Of a stretch of DNA of 40,078 nucleotides, positions 32,515 through 40,078 are shown one piece after another. A program made the translations under genes and the position numbers. The notes under the pieces were generated by a model. The model did not search any database. It worked only from the letters and a program-made list of their open reading frames with translations, and was not told where the DNA came from. The stretch lies in assembly GCA_050733935.1 (NCBI GenBank), contig JBOHUC010000104.1:1-40078 (forward strand), written 5' to 3'. This DNA comes from JBOHUC01 sp050733935 (GTDB taxonomy: Bacteria; Eisenbacteria; RBG-16-71-46; DASYSL01). Position 1 is the stretch's first letter. Every line of letters starts with the position of its first letter.

Positions 32515-34424
32515 GCTTCCTCCTCTTTGCGCTCTCCCTGCTTGACGGGCAGCACCAGCGTGAACGTGCTCCCTTCGCCAGGGACGCTCGTGAGCTCCAC
32601 GTCGCCCCCGTGCGCACGGGCGATGTGACGGACCAGAGCGAGCCCCAGTCCCGAACCCTTGACATTGTGCACCAGACCGGTCTCCGCGCGGGTGAACTTC
32701 TCGAAGATGCGCTCGGCGTCGCGCGGCGCCACGCCGATCCCGCGGTCGCTCACCGACACGCGGGCGGTTCCGTGCCCGGGCGTGCCATTGACCGACGCCT
32801 GGATCGAAAGCTCGCGCCGGTCGCGCGAGTACTTGATCGCGTTGTCCACCAGATTGATCAGGCACTGGGTCACGGCCTGAGGATCGACCTCGACCGGAGG
32901 TAGGTCGGACGGAACGTCCACGGTGAGCGCGAAGTCGCCCTGCTTGAGCTGCGGCTCGAAGATCTCGAGCGTGTCCGAGATGAGCCGGCCCAGGTCCGTG
33001 GGCGCAAAGAAGAACTCGCGCTTGCCCTCCTCGATCTTCGCGAAGTCGAGCACGTTGTTGATCATGTGCGTGAGCCGGCGGCACTCGCGCGAGATCGTGC
33101 CCAGGAAGCGCCGGGAGTCGTCCTCGGATCGGACGCGTCCGAGCTCGAGCGTCTCGCTCGCCATGCGGATCATCGCTAGCGGCGTCTTGAGCTCGTGGGT
33201 CACGTTCGCGAGGAACCCGCTCTTCAGCTCCGCCACCTCGACCTGCTCGACCGCGAGCCGGAGCCCGACCGCGAGAGCCACGAGCGAGAGGGCGAGAAGG
33301 ACGACGAGGAGCACGTACTCGCCGACGATGAAACGGCGGATCGTGACGTACGCGTTGCCCTTCGCGGGGGCGGCGACGACCGACCAGCCCGGAAGGATTC
33401 CGCCGATTTCCTCTTTAACCATGCCGTCCTTCGTCCCGACCTCGCGCGAACGGAAGATCTCGCGGCCCGTCGGCGTCAGGATGAGGATCGCCGTGCTGTT
33501 CCGCATCACGTCGCCACGAAACACGCGCTGGTCGCGATAGACCTCGCGCTCGACGATCTCCTCGAGCTGGCGGAGCGTGAGTCCATCGGGATCGAAGCGC
33601 CAGCCGGCGACCGCGACCACGCGCTGCGGGAAACCGATGATCGGAAACACGACGAACGCAGGCGAGTCCGGGCCGAGCGCGTTCCGCGGAAGGACGAGCG
33701 TCGTATCGCCGGTCGAGTTCAAGAGCTGCCGCCAGAACCACGCCGGAAACTTGATGCGCGCATCGAGCGTCGAAGACGCGCTGCGCGCGACCGGAACCGT
33801 GACGAGCACCGAGTCGGGCGGACCCACGGTCGTGCGCACGGTCGGGCGCGGCCGGGGCGAAGCGCCTTCCGGCAGCACGCCGAACGCGCCGCCCGGGCCT
33901 TCGCGCGGAAGCGTCGCGAACGAGTCCGCGGTCGACGTGCCGGCGATCGCCGCGCCGGGGATCGCCGCGCCGGCCCCGGGGCGCGGCGCCGTCGAAGGCT
34001 CGAGCAACGGTCCGTCGCCGAGGGCACCCGCGGCATCGGTCAGCATGACGCCCTCGAGGCGCGCGCGAATTTCCTCCTCCGGAGTGAGGAACGGATCGCG
34101 GAACAGGGGATCTCGCGTTTCGAGGAGGTCCAAGAACTGCGGAGAGGCGCCGCCCCAGCCGGCGGCCAGGCGCGCGCTCTCGGCCGCGTCGTTCGCGCGC
34201 CGCCAGACTTCGTCGTTGAGCGCGTTCGCGACCAGCGACGCGGCGTAGTGGCCGTACTCGATCGTGGTCGCGCGCACGAAGCGCGCGATCTGGCTCGTCT
34301 GGAGGATGCCGAGGCCCGCCAGGAACAGGATCGGGAGGCCGACCCCGAGGACCGCGAGCGCGACCAGGCGCCGCCGGACCGAAGGGTGTTCGCGACTGAG
34401 GAGGGGAGTGAGCCGACGTCTCAT
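32496..34424 (-). CDS. Membrane sensor histidine kinase
   Basis: The 642-residue protein has a first membrane helix (~20-42), a long extracytoplasmic sensor region (~45-365) and a second helix (~368-392). The cytoplasmic part has HisKA with phospho-acceptor His410 (NVTHELKTPLAMIR) and a HATPase domain with the N box (NLVDNAIK, 524-531), G1 (SDRGIGV, 559-565) and G2 (KGSGLGLALV, 589-598). The sensor contains an unusual Pro/Ala/Gly-rich stretch (~143-200), probably a flexible insert, and a later part resembling dCache-like sensors. It should autophosphorylate and pass phosphate to Asp53 of the regulator encoded next. The signal is unknown. Confidence 0.95.
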   Translation of the reverse strand: MRRRLTPLLSREHPSVRRRLVALAVLGVGLPILFLAGLGILQTSQIARFVRATTIEYGHYAASLVANALNDEVWRRANDAAESARLAAGWGGASPQFLDLLETRDPLFRDPFLTPEEEIRARLEGVMLTDAAGALGDGPLLEPSTAPRPGAGAAIPGAAIAGTSTADSFATLPREGPGGAFGVLPEGASPRPRPTVRTTVGPPDSVLVTVPVARSASSTLDARIKFPAWFWRQLLNSTGDTTLVLPRNALGPDSPAFVVFPIIGFPQRVVAVAGWRFDPDGLTLRQLEEIVEREVYRDQRVFRGDVMRNSTAILILTPTGREIFRSREVGTKDGMVKEEIGGILPGWSVVAAPAKGNAYVTIRRFIVGEYVLLVVLLALSLVALAVGLRLAVEQVEVAELKSGFLANVTHELKTPLAMIRMASETLELGRVRSEDDSRRFLGTISRECRRLTHMINNVLDFAKIEEGKREFFFAPTDLGRLISDTLEIFEPQLKQGDFALTVDVPSDLPPVEVDPQAVTQCLINLVDNAIKYSRDRRELSIQASVNGTPGHGTARVSVSDRGIGVAPRDAERIFEKFTRAETGLVHNVKGSGLGLALVRHIARAHGGDVELTSVPGEGSTFTLVLPVKQGERKEEEAWPRRS

Positions 34425-34518
34425 CGGACATCCACGGTATCACCCGGCGGGCGGCGTCGGCCAGTCGCGCGCGGCGGGCGGAATCGAGCCGGGGGAAAGC
34501 CGGCCGGGCGGGATCGGG

Positions 34519-35016
34519 TTACGGAACTTCGGAGGGCACCACCTTGCGCCGCGGTGCCATGCGGTGCAGCTCGCGCACGACCGTGAAATCCTCGCTCGTG
34601 ATCATCGCGACCACACCCGTCGACGTGCGGTAGACCTGCCGATCGGCGCGCACCATGAGGGTACGCGCCGCGCAACACGACTCGCAGAGATGTCCCTCGC
34701 CCTTGCCGGCAATGACGCGATCCATGATGTCCCAGCGCTCGAGCGCGGCGTTCTGCACTTCGCCGACGCGGCGCGTCACCGGCGTGTTGTAGATGACCAT
34801 GAGTCCGTGGCTGATCGGGATGATTTCAGCGGAACCGCCGGCGGCGGTGATGCGCTCGAGACAGGCGACTGAAGCTTCGCAGGAAATGCAGTCGTGGGTG
34901 GGACGGGCGGCGGCCTTCTTCGCACACTCGGACTCTTTGCCCTGACCGGCTTGCGCCGGAAATCCGACGACGGCGAGAACGGCTGTGAGGAACCACGGAA
35001 GCCATCGACTCCGCAT
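34519..35016 (-). CDS. Secreted cysteine-rich protein of unknown function
   Basis: The 165-residue protein starts at ATG 35016 behind GGGGAGG; the frame is open to 35166 but the signal peptide (WLPWFLTAVLAVVGFPAQAG) begins at this ATG. The mature part has seven cysteines: C31, then C43-xx-C46-x5-C52, and C111-xx-C114-C115 with His109 just before. The paired CxxC groups suggest metal binding or redox activity; there is no CxxCH haem motif. Tail residues (VYRTSTGVVAMITSEDFTVV) are beta-rich. It lies 94 bases ahead of the histidine kinase gene on the same strand, so it could feed that sensor, but this is only positional. I know no family for it. Confidence 0.7.
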   Translation of the reverse strand: MRSRWLPWFLTAVLAVVGFPAQAGQGKESECAKKAAARPTHDCISCEASVACLERITAAGGSAEIIPISHGLMVIYNTPVTRRVGEVQNAALERWDIMDRVIAGKGEGHLCESCCAARTLMVRADRQVYRTSTGVVAMITSEDFTVVRELHRMAPRRKVVPSEVP

Positions 35017-35222
35017 TGGTCCGCAACCTCCCCGCAGCTCCTGAAGCCAGCCGAAGGCCCCACGGTTGGATCGCGCGCGGAACACGCCCCGGTCCCGCGC
35101 TTCCAAACCGTACAGAGAAATCATCGCCAGAAGCGCCCACAAGGGTGTCAGGCGGCGGTCATTCATTTGTCAGTGAAATGTGAATCGGCCTGCAACGCCA
35201 GAGAATAACCGAATCGCGCCGC

Positions 35223-36386
35223 TCACCGGTGCTCCGCCGACGAAGAGCGCCGGCTCGAGCTCCGGCCGCCCGGGTCGGGCTTCGGCAAGTGGCCCCATTC
35301 CTCGTAGAAGAGCCACGTGACCATGCCGCCCTGCGAGCCCTCGAAGCCCAGTCCGGCGCAATCTTCGGCCGTCTTCGCGCGCTTCCGGCCCACTTCGAAC
35401 GCCCCGCGCGCGCACGCCCGAAGCTCTCCGAGCGCCTTCCGGTTCGCGGCTAGGTCCGCCCGACGGGCCACCCGGCCGTGACCGGGCACGATCACCCAGG
35501 CCGTGTCCGCCTCAGGGATCCGCGCGAGGATCGAGTCCTGGACCGCGAGCAAACCGTCCATCGAGCCGTCGCCCATGAACTGGTCCACCCAGGGGGCACT
35601 CCCGCGCGCGAACACGTCCCCGACCGCCACCACCTTCTGCGCCGGGAAGAACACGATCGCATCCCCGCCCGTGTGCGCGGGGCCGAACGCATGCGCCTCG
35701 ACGTCGACGCCGGCGACCGTTCGGCGAGTGACGTGCTCGAACGTCTCGTTCGGCGGCGCGATCGCGAGCGAGTCCACGGCCACCTCCGCGAGCGCTTCGC
35801 TCCACCACTGCTGCAGGAAGTCGTAGAACGCGACGAGCCGCTCCCGTCCCGGGCTTTCGGGCAGGGCCTCCTTGTAGTCCTCGAGGCGCGCGATCTCGAG
35901 CGGCGCCCCGAGCGTCACCCGCGACGCGCGCGCCTGCGCGAGCGCCTGCGTGCGGCGGCTCGCGACGACGGGGACGTGGTCCGCGAGATAGAGCGCGTTT
36001 CCCCCGGCGTGATCGTCGTGGAAGTGCGTGTCGAACACGAGCCGCACGGGCCGGTCCGCGAGGCGCCTGAGCTCGTCACGGATCGCCTGCGCCTCGAGCC
36101 GCGTGCCGGTGTCGACCACGATCCATCCGTCGCGCGTGAGGACGGCTGCGACGTTCGCGGTCCCGGCCGAGAGCACGAACGCGCCCCCGCCGAGCGTGTC
36201 GACCTGTACGAACGGAGGCGCCGTGCGCGCGGGGCCCGGCCGGCCGAGCCGCACCGTGCGATCCTCTCCGACGTCGCCGAAAGCGGCGGGAACGGAGAGT
36301 GCGGTCGTGAGCGCGAGGGCAGCGAACAAGAGGGTCGTAGAGTTCGGGCGGATCGGGAGAACGGCGCGGCGCGAAGGTGCGGTCAA
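35223..36386 (-). CDS. Secreted metallo-beta-lactamase-fold hydrolase
   Basis: The 387-residue protein is read from a TTG at 36386 that overlaps the preceding TGA (TTGA), with GGGGA five bases upstream; no ATG is available before the signal peptide (TTLLFAALALTTALSVPAAF). The MBL zinc motif is H121-F-H123-D-D125-H126 (THFHDDHAGGN), followed by PAHTGGD and VPGHGR, which supply the remaining ligands. The arrangement is that of the large MBL-fold hydrolase superfamily, including class B-like and quinoprotein-relay hydrolases. The substrate cannot be told from sequence, and a beta-lactam role is not claimed. The C-terminal ~60 residues extend beyond the fold and end basic. Coupled to the upstream membrane protein gene. 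Confidence 0.88.
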   Translation of the reverse strand: MTAPSRRAVLPIRPNSTTLLFAALALTTALSVPAAFGDVGEDRTVRLGRPGPARTAPPFVQVDTLGGGAFVLSAGTANVAAVLTRDGWIVVDTGTRLEAQAIRDELRRLADRPVRLVFDTHFHDDHAGGNALYLADHVPVVASRRTQALAQARASRVTLGAPLEIARLEDYKEALPESPGRERLVAFYDFLQQWWSEALAEVAVDSLAIAPPNETFEHVTRRTVAGVDVEAHAFGPAHTGGDAIVFFPAQKVVAVGDVFARGSAPWVDQFMGDGSMDGLLAVQDSILARIPEADTAWVIVPGHGRVARRADLAANRKALGELRACARGAFEVGRKRAKTAEDCAGLGFEGSQGGMVTWLFYEEWGHLPKPDPGGRSSSRRSSSAEHR

Positions 36387-37777
36387 TCGGGTCCCCAGTG
36401 GCGGAGCTGTCGAAACGAGTATAGAGCGAAGGCGACGAGGACGACCCAGCCGAAAAGCGGGATCACTGCCGAAAGGATAAGGCACACGAGGAGGCCGACC
36501 CAGAACAGGTTTTGGGCCACCTGGATCTCGGGAAAGGACGCGAGCGCGAGGTTGGTCGCGGTCGCGATCAGCGAAAGCCCCGCAAGCCCGCACCAGGCGA
36601 GGATGAACCGCGCGGTCGTCGGCCCTCCCCCCGGAACACCGAGCGCAATCCCGGCGAGCGCGAGCGAAGCGAACGCCGTGAGCGCGAGCGCGGGCCCGCC
36701 GAGCGCCCACCATTGAGCCGCGCGCCGGAGCGGCGCTCCGAAGAACGTGCCCGGGTTCTCCGATTCGAGCTGCGCGATGAGCGCACCCGCGATGAGCGCA
36801 TCCCCGAGGAGGAGCATCGCTCCGGCGAGCGCCCACGGCGGAGGTGCGGTCGCGCTTTCGATGCGCGCGACGGGAGCCAGCACGAACGCGAACCCCGCGA
36901 CCTTGAGGAGAAGTCCCGCGGCCCACGGCCCCCCGACGCGCGGCTCGCGAAGCGCGAGGCGTGCGTTGCGCGCGACGAGAGCCACGGCACCCAGGCCGAA
37001 GCGCGGGAGACGGGCCGCCTTCCCGCTTGCGCCTCTCGTTCGCCCCGCCGTCGTGCGCCCTTCCTCTGCGTGGGCCTCCCGGCTTCCGTGCACGCGCAAC
37101 TGTTCGAGGGCGGCGGCCCAGCGCGCGAGGAGCCACCGCGTGCGCGGCGCAAGCAGCACGATCGCAAACCCCGCGTCCACCCCGAGCGCGGCCGTGACGA
37201 GAAGCGACTCCCGGCGAGCGAGGTCCATGAATGTGCCCGTGAGCACGCGGGCGCCGAAGAGGAGGAGTCCGGGAGCGAGCCCGAACAAGAGCTCGATCGC
37301 CGCCTGTCCGTGGCCCGCACGGGGCCGAAGCGGCGCGGTCGCGCCGGCCCACGCCCACGCCACATAGCTCCACGCAAGCCACAGGACGAGGCCGATCGCA
37401 AGGAGGCCTGCATCCCCGTTCCACGCAAGCGGCAGGATCGCCCCCGCACCGAGCCACACCGCGGGCGCGGCCGCGAGCCCGAGCTGAAACGCACGGAATC
37501 GGAAGCGCGAGGCCTGCGGAACGGGCGTCGTCGCAATCAGGGCTTCGTCCGCCGCGTGAAGGAAGAATCCGCGCGCGACCCGCGTGAGAAACAGGCCGAG
37601 CAGGAGGACGAGTACGACCACAACGCGGACGATCCACGGAACGAGGTCGTTCCGATCCGCCGTTCCGCCCGCGTAGAAGCGCTGCGAGTGATCGGCGAGC
37701 AGGGCGGGGAGCCCGATCGCACCGAGCACGATCTGGATCTGGACCGCTCTTCCGAGTGCGCGCCAGGTGTGGCGCAT
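36383..37777 (-). CDS. Polytopic membrane protein (ABC-2 permease-like)
   Basis: From ATG 37777 (GGAG four bases upstream) the protein is 464 residues with about ten to twelve hydrophobic segments, for example IVRVVVVLVLLLGLFLT, GLAAAPAVWLGAGAILPL, LLAIGLVLWLAWSYVAW, VAGFAFVLAPV and LFWVGLLVCLILSAVIPLFG. A basic cytoplasmic loop lies in the middle (HGSREAHAEEGRTTAGRTRG). The look is of an ABC-2-type exporter permease, but no ATPase gene is adjacent, so the assignment is tentative. An upstream ATG at 37873 is in frame but would overlap the start of the divergent peptidase gene. The stop overlaps the TTG start of the MBL-fold gene. Confidence 0.75.
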   Translation of the reverse strand: MRHTWRALGRAVQIQIVLGAIGLPALLADHSQRFYAGGTADRNDLVPWIVRVVVVLVLLLGLFLTRVARGFFLHAADEALIATTPVPQASRFRFRAFQLGLAAAPAVWLGAGAILPLAWNGDAGLLAIGLVLWLAWSYVAWAWAGATAPLRPRAGHGQAAIELLFGLAPGLLLFGARVLTGTFMDLARRESLLVTAALGVDAGFAIVLLAPRTRWLLARWAAALEQLRVHGSREAHAEEGRTTAGRTRGASGKAARLPRFGLGAVALVARNARLALREPRVGGPWAAGLLLKVAGFAFVLAPVARIESATAPPPWALAGAMLLLGDALIAGALIAQLESENPGTFFGAPLRRAAQWWALGGPALALTAFASLALAGIALGVPGGGPTTARFILAWCGLAGLSLIATATNLALASFPEIQVAQNLFWVGLLVCLILSAVIPLFGWVVLVAFALYSFRQLRHWGPD

Positions 37778-37842
37778 GCGTCTCCAGGTGGCGGCGCGCA
37801 GCGCGGCCTCGGCGAGGGGGGCTACCGGGCGGGGCCTCCTGT

Positions 37843-37851
37843 CTGTCACAA
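37843..37851. promoter_or_regulatory. Third copy of the TTGTGACAG motif at a divergent promoter
   Basis: CTGTCACAA (TTGTGACAG on the minus strand) lies ten bases before the ATG at 37861, between two divergent genes. It repeats the first nine bases of the inverted repeat arms at 30424-30470. A shared regulator is possible; chance recurrence of a 9-mer in 40 kb is uncommon but not negligible. Confidence 0.3.
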
Positions 37852-37860
37852 TTCTTCCCG

Positions 37861-39570
37861 ATGCGTGGCCCATCCTTCCCCCACCGATGGCCGGGCGCCG
37901 GGCCGCTCCCCCTCGCGCTCCTGGCCCTGGCCCTGTGCCTGTGCACCGCGTGCGACCGCCTTCCGGGCGCCTCGGCCCTGCGGCTCACCTACGTCGTCAC
38001 GATCCCCGAGGTCGCGGGGAACGGGGCGATCGTCGAGGTCCGGGTCGACGGTCCACCGCCGCGGGGCTTTCGGATGCTCCTCCCGCCGCGCGGAAACCGC
38101 CGCGAGCTCCGGGCGCTCGCCCCCGACTCGACGACTGGCGGCGATCCTAAAGGACCGCACGTCCTCCGTTATACGGTCCGGGCGCCGGAAGCGCCGCACG
38201 GCGGCCGGAGCTTCGCCTGTTATCGAGGTTTCGAGCTCCTCGCGCAACCGGCGGGCGTCCTCTCGCCGGACGCCGACAGCGTGGTCCTCGAGTTCCGCAT
38301 TCCCGAGCATCTTTCGGTCGTCGCACCGCTCTCGCTCCTCGCGGCCGATCCGCAAGCGCCGGCGCGCGGTGCGTTCGCGATCTCGGAGCGCGAGTTCGAC
38401 ACCCTGCTCGAATCGTACCTTGCGATCGGCGACTACGCGGTGCGCGTGCTGCCACCGGTTCCGCGCCGGCTGCCCGCCGTCGTATGGGGGCGGCGCGGCC
38501 TCGGTGAGGCGAGTGAAGGCGAGCTGATCGACGTCGTCGAACGACTTCTGCTCGCGCACTCCGAGCACCTGGGACCCGATCGCCCGAAGGAACCGTATTC
38601 GGTCGTGGTCGACTACCCGTACTCGGGACACGGGTTCGCGGGCAACGCGACCGGGAGATCGATCGATTTGAGACTCTCGCGCGACCTCGGCGTGGCGGAC
38701 AGCCCGGGCCTCGTCCGGCTCACGTCGCACGAGCTCGCACACTTCTGGCTCGGCGGGGCGTATCCGTTCCCGAAACCGGAGGACCACTGGTTCGTCGAGG
38801 GTGCGGCCGATTACTGCGGGCTCCGCGCGCGCGTCCAGGCGGGCTTCGTCGACCCGGCGGACGCGGGCGACGAGCTCGCGGCCCAGTGGTTCGATCTCTC
38901 GTCGAATCCGTGGCTCCACCGTCCCATGGAGGACCTCGGCCGCTCGTTCATGCTCGAGCCCGAGGCGTTCACGGCCTCGTACGCGCGCGGCTGTCTCACG
39001 GTGTGGGCGCTCGAGTGGCGCGCCGCGCAGGCGGGTCGCCCGGGCATCGCGGCCGTGCTCGACGAGAACGCGCGGACGCGCGAGCACGCCTCGATGCGAT
39101 CGCTCCTGAGCACGCACCTCAAGTCGGCCACGCCCGGTCCGGACAATCCGGCGGCCGACGTCGGTGCGCTCCTTGGACCGGAACCCGAGCCTGCGTTCAC
39201 GCGCATCCTCGCGGATGCCGGGCTGCGCTATCACGCGGTGCCGACGCGCGACCTCACGTTCGGTCTCGAGCGCTTCGAGCCGGGGACCACACGGCTCGTC
39301 GCGGTGCCCGCGGGAAGCCCGGCCGAAGGTGCGGGGGTCAAACCCGGCGACGCGATCCGCGCGGTCGACGGCTATCCCGTGTTCGACACGATCCAGCTCC
39401 AGGAGGCGATGGAGCGTTCGTTCTCCCGGCCCGCTTACAAGCTCGAAGGCATGGTGGTCGAATACGAGCGTGCGGGCCTCACGGAGCGCGTGCGGCTCTT
39501 CGCAGCTCCGCAGGTCGAAGCGCGCTGGCTCGACGACAAAGGCGAGCGCGCGACCCGGATCTTCCCTTGA
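37861..39570 (+). CDS. M61-like gluzincin peptidase with C-terminal PDZ domain
   Basis: The 569-residue protein starts at ATG 37861 without an obvious ribosome site. It has a signal segment (LPLALLALALCLCTAC), with Cys31 a possible but weak lipidation site. A beta-rich N-terminal domain (~35-180) precedes the catalytic part: H290-E-L-A-H294 with the third zinc ligand in WFVEGAADY (Glu313), an 18-residue gap typical of gluzincins. A PDZ domain lies near residues 470-560 (TRLVAVPAGSPAEGAGVKPG, DAIRAVDGYPV). N-terminal beta-domain, HExxH-E core and C-terminal PDZ match the M61 glycyl-aminopeptidase-like family, usually envelope enzymes. The substrate is unknown. Its stop overlaps the TTG start of the next gene, so the two are coupled. 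Confidence 0.9.
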   Translation: MRGPSFPHRWPGAGPLPLALLALALCLCTACDRLPGASALRLTYVVTIPEVAGNGAIVEVRVDGPPPRGFRMLLPPRGNRRELRALAPDSTTGGDPKGPHVLRYTVRAPEAPHGGRSFACYRGFELLAQPAGVLSPDADSVVLEFRIPEHLSVVAPLSLLAADPQAPARGAFAISEREFDTLLESYLAIGDYAVRVLPPVPRRLPAVVWGRRGLGEASEGELIDVVERLLLAHSEHLGPDRPKEPYSVVVDYPYSGHGFAGNATGRSIDLRLSRDLGVADSPGLVRLTSHELAHFWLGGAYPFPKPEDHWFVEGAADYCGLRARVQAGFVDPADAGDELAAQWFDLSSNPWLHRPMEDLGRSFMLEPEAFTASYARGCLTVWALEWRAAQAGRPGIAAVLDENARTREHASMRSLLSTHLKSATPGPDNPAADVGALLGPEPEPAFTRILADAGLRYHAVPTRDLTFGLERFEPGTTRLVAVPAGSPAEGAGVKPGDAIRAVDGYPVFDTIQLQEAMERSFSRPAYKLEGMVVEYERAGLTERVRLFAAPQVEARWLDDKGERATRIFP

Positions 39571-40043
39571 GCGGTGGATTCCACGCCGCGTTCCGATCCC
39601 TGTTCCCCCGGCGCGCGGCAGCCGCCGACGTGGTGCCGCGCGTGCGCGGTCCGATCGCGTGGGAACGTCCGGAGCCGCTCCTCTTCCGCCTCGACGGGCG
39701 GCGTGATTACCTGCTCAAGCTCGACGCCACTCTGGTCAACCGAAGCGCGCGCGCGCTCGACATCCTCGAAGCGGACGTGGCGGGAACGCCCGCGATCTGG
39801 GACGCGCCGCGCGTCGAGTGGATGGAAAACGATTCAATCCGGCGTGCGGTGTTCCGCGTCGAGCCGTGGCTTCCGTGCACGCTCGACGCGGGGACCCGGC
39901 GCGGTCAGGTGCGGCTTCTGTTCGTCGTTCCACGCGATCGCGTGGCGTCGCGCGGTACCGCGCGCCTTCCTCTCGTTTTGCACGGCGATCCGTTCGGAAC
40001 GCTCCGGTTCGAGGTTCGGGCCGAGGCTCCCGGCGACGTTTGA
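39567..40043 (+). CDS. Unknown protein coupled to the M61-like peptidase
   Basis: The 158-residue protein is read from a TTG overlapping the previous TGA (TTGA); an in-frame GTG near 39630 is the alternative start. It is beta-rich (YLLKLDATLVNRSARALDI, VRLLFVVPRDR, LPLVLHGDPFGTLRFEV), like a single Ig-type domain, with one cysteine. No signal peptide or catalytic motif is visible and I do not recognise the family. The tight coupling suggests work alongside the peptidase. Confidence 0.65.
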   Translation: MSGGFHAAFRSLFPRRAAAADVVPRVRGPIAWERPEPLLFRLDGRRDYLLKLDATLVNRSARALDILEADVAGTPAIWDAPRVEWMENDSIRRAVFRVEPWLPCTLDAGTRRGQVRLLFVVPRDRVASRGTARLPLVLHGDPFGTLRFEVRAEAPGDV

Positions 40044-40078
40044 GCCGGGGTTGGCAGGAGAAGCCTCCCGGCATACAC

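Noticed and set aside
33195..34586. Long plus-strand frame opposite the histidine kinase gene
   Set aside because: Charged, repetitive translation without any domain, against a complete HisKA/HATPase protein on the other strand.
35223..36386. Antibiotic-resistance beta-lactamase
   Set aside because: The zinc motif defines only the MBL fold, which covers many hydrolases. No residue pattern specific to a beta-lactamase class could be confirmed.
36387..37988. Upstream extension of the MBL-fold frame to 37988
   Set aside because: The extension is Arg/Pro-rich, antisense-like and overlaps the membrane protein gene in another frame. The TTG at 36386 with ribosome site and signal peptide is far better supported.
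36512..38527. Long plus-strand frame over the membrane protein gene
   Set aside because: Extremely Arg/Pro/Glu-rich translation with no motif; the minus-strand frame has clear membrane helices.

Overview
The window looks like a chromosomal segment from a high-GC, Gram-negative, environmental bacterium. Three large secreted proteins end in FlgD-like immunoglobulin C-terminal domains with the pattern 'PNP ... DxxGRxVRxL ... WDGxDxxGxxVxxGxYF'. There are also a PorV/FadL-like outer-membrane barrel, lipoproteins, Asp-box and regulator-type beta-propellers, and two membrane Ser/Thr kinases carrying TolB-like (PD40) propellers. That mix fits the wider FCB assemblage; Candidatus Eisenbacteria is my first guess, with Gemmatimonadota or Latescibacterota-like lineages as alternatives. 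This is inference from gene style, not a database match. No rRNA, tRNA, CRISPR array, transposase or integrase was recognised.

Layout. 1-1287: tail of an unknown reading frame, then an RMD1/DUF155-like protein. 1375-8991: a visibly less GC-rich block. It holds a divergently transcribed unknown envelope protein and a tight four-gene + strand set: a PD40 Ser/Thr kinase, a 74-residue peptide with a GTG start and a strong ribosome binding site, a radical SAM/SPASM enzyme, and an M64-like zinc metallopeptidase. This set has the architecture of a RiPP (post-translationally modified peptide) locus and is the best candidate for an undescribed system. 9156-15720: two secreted FlgD-Ig proteins flanking DUF488, DinB and TPR genes. 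15752-16909: a stand-alone Fic AMP-transferase with an AT-rich upstream region.

17039-26164 (minus strand): a probable four-gene operon. It runs from a Reg_prop beta-propeller protein, through an outer-membrane barrel-transglutaminase-TPR fusion and a TPR protein that shares its C-terminal tail, to a CHASE2-SpoIIE/PP2C phosphatase. The first three genes overlap by a few bases (ATGA, TAATG). 26165-26713: non-coding, with two perfect inverted repeats, one of them a likely terminator. 26714-29455: second PD40 kinase. 29479-31816: divergent outer-membrane protein and lipoprotein separated by an 11-bp inverted repeat. 31813-34424: response regulator and histidine kinase, overlapping by 19 bases. 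34519-40043: Cys-rich secreted protein, MBL-fold hydrolase, polytopic membrane protein, M61-like PDZ peptidase and a final unknown protein; two of these start at TTG codons overlapping the preceding stop.

Taken together, much of the window serves envelope sensing and signalling (kinases, PP2C phosphatase, two-component pair) and secreted or outer-membrane proteins. The likely RiPP cassette is the distinct accessory element.
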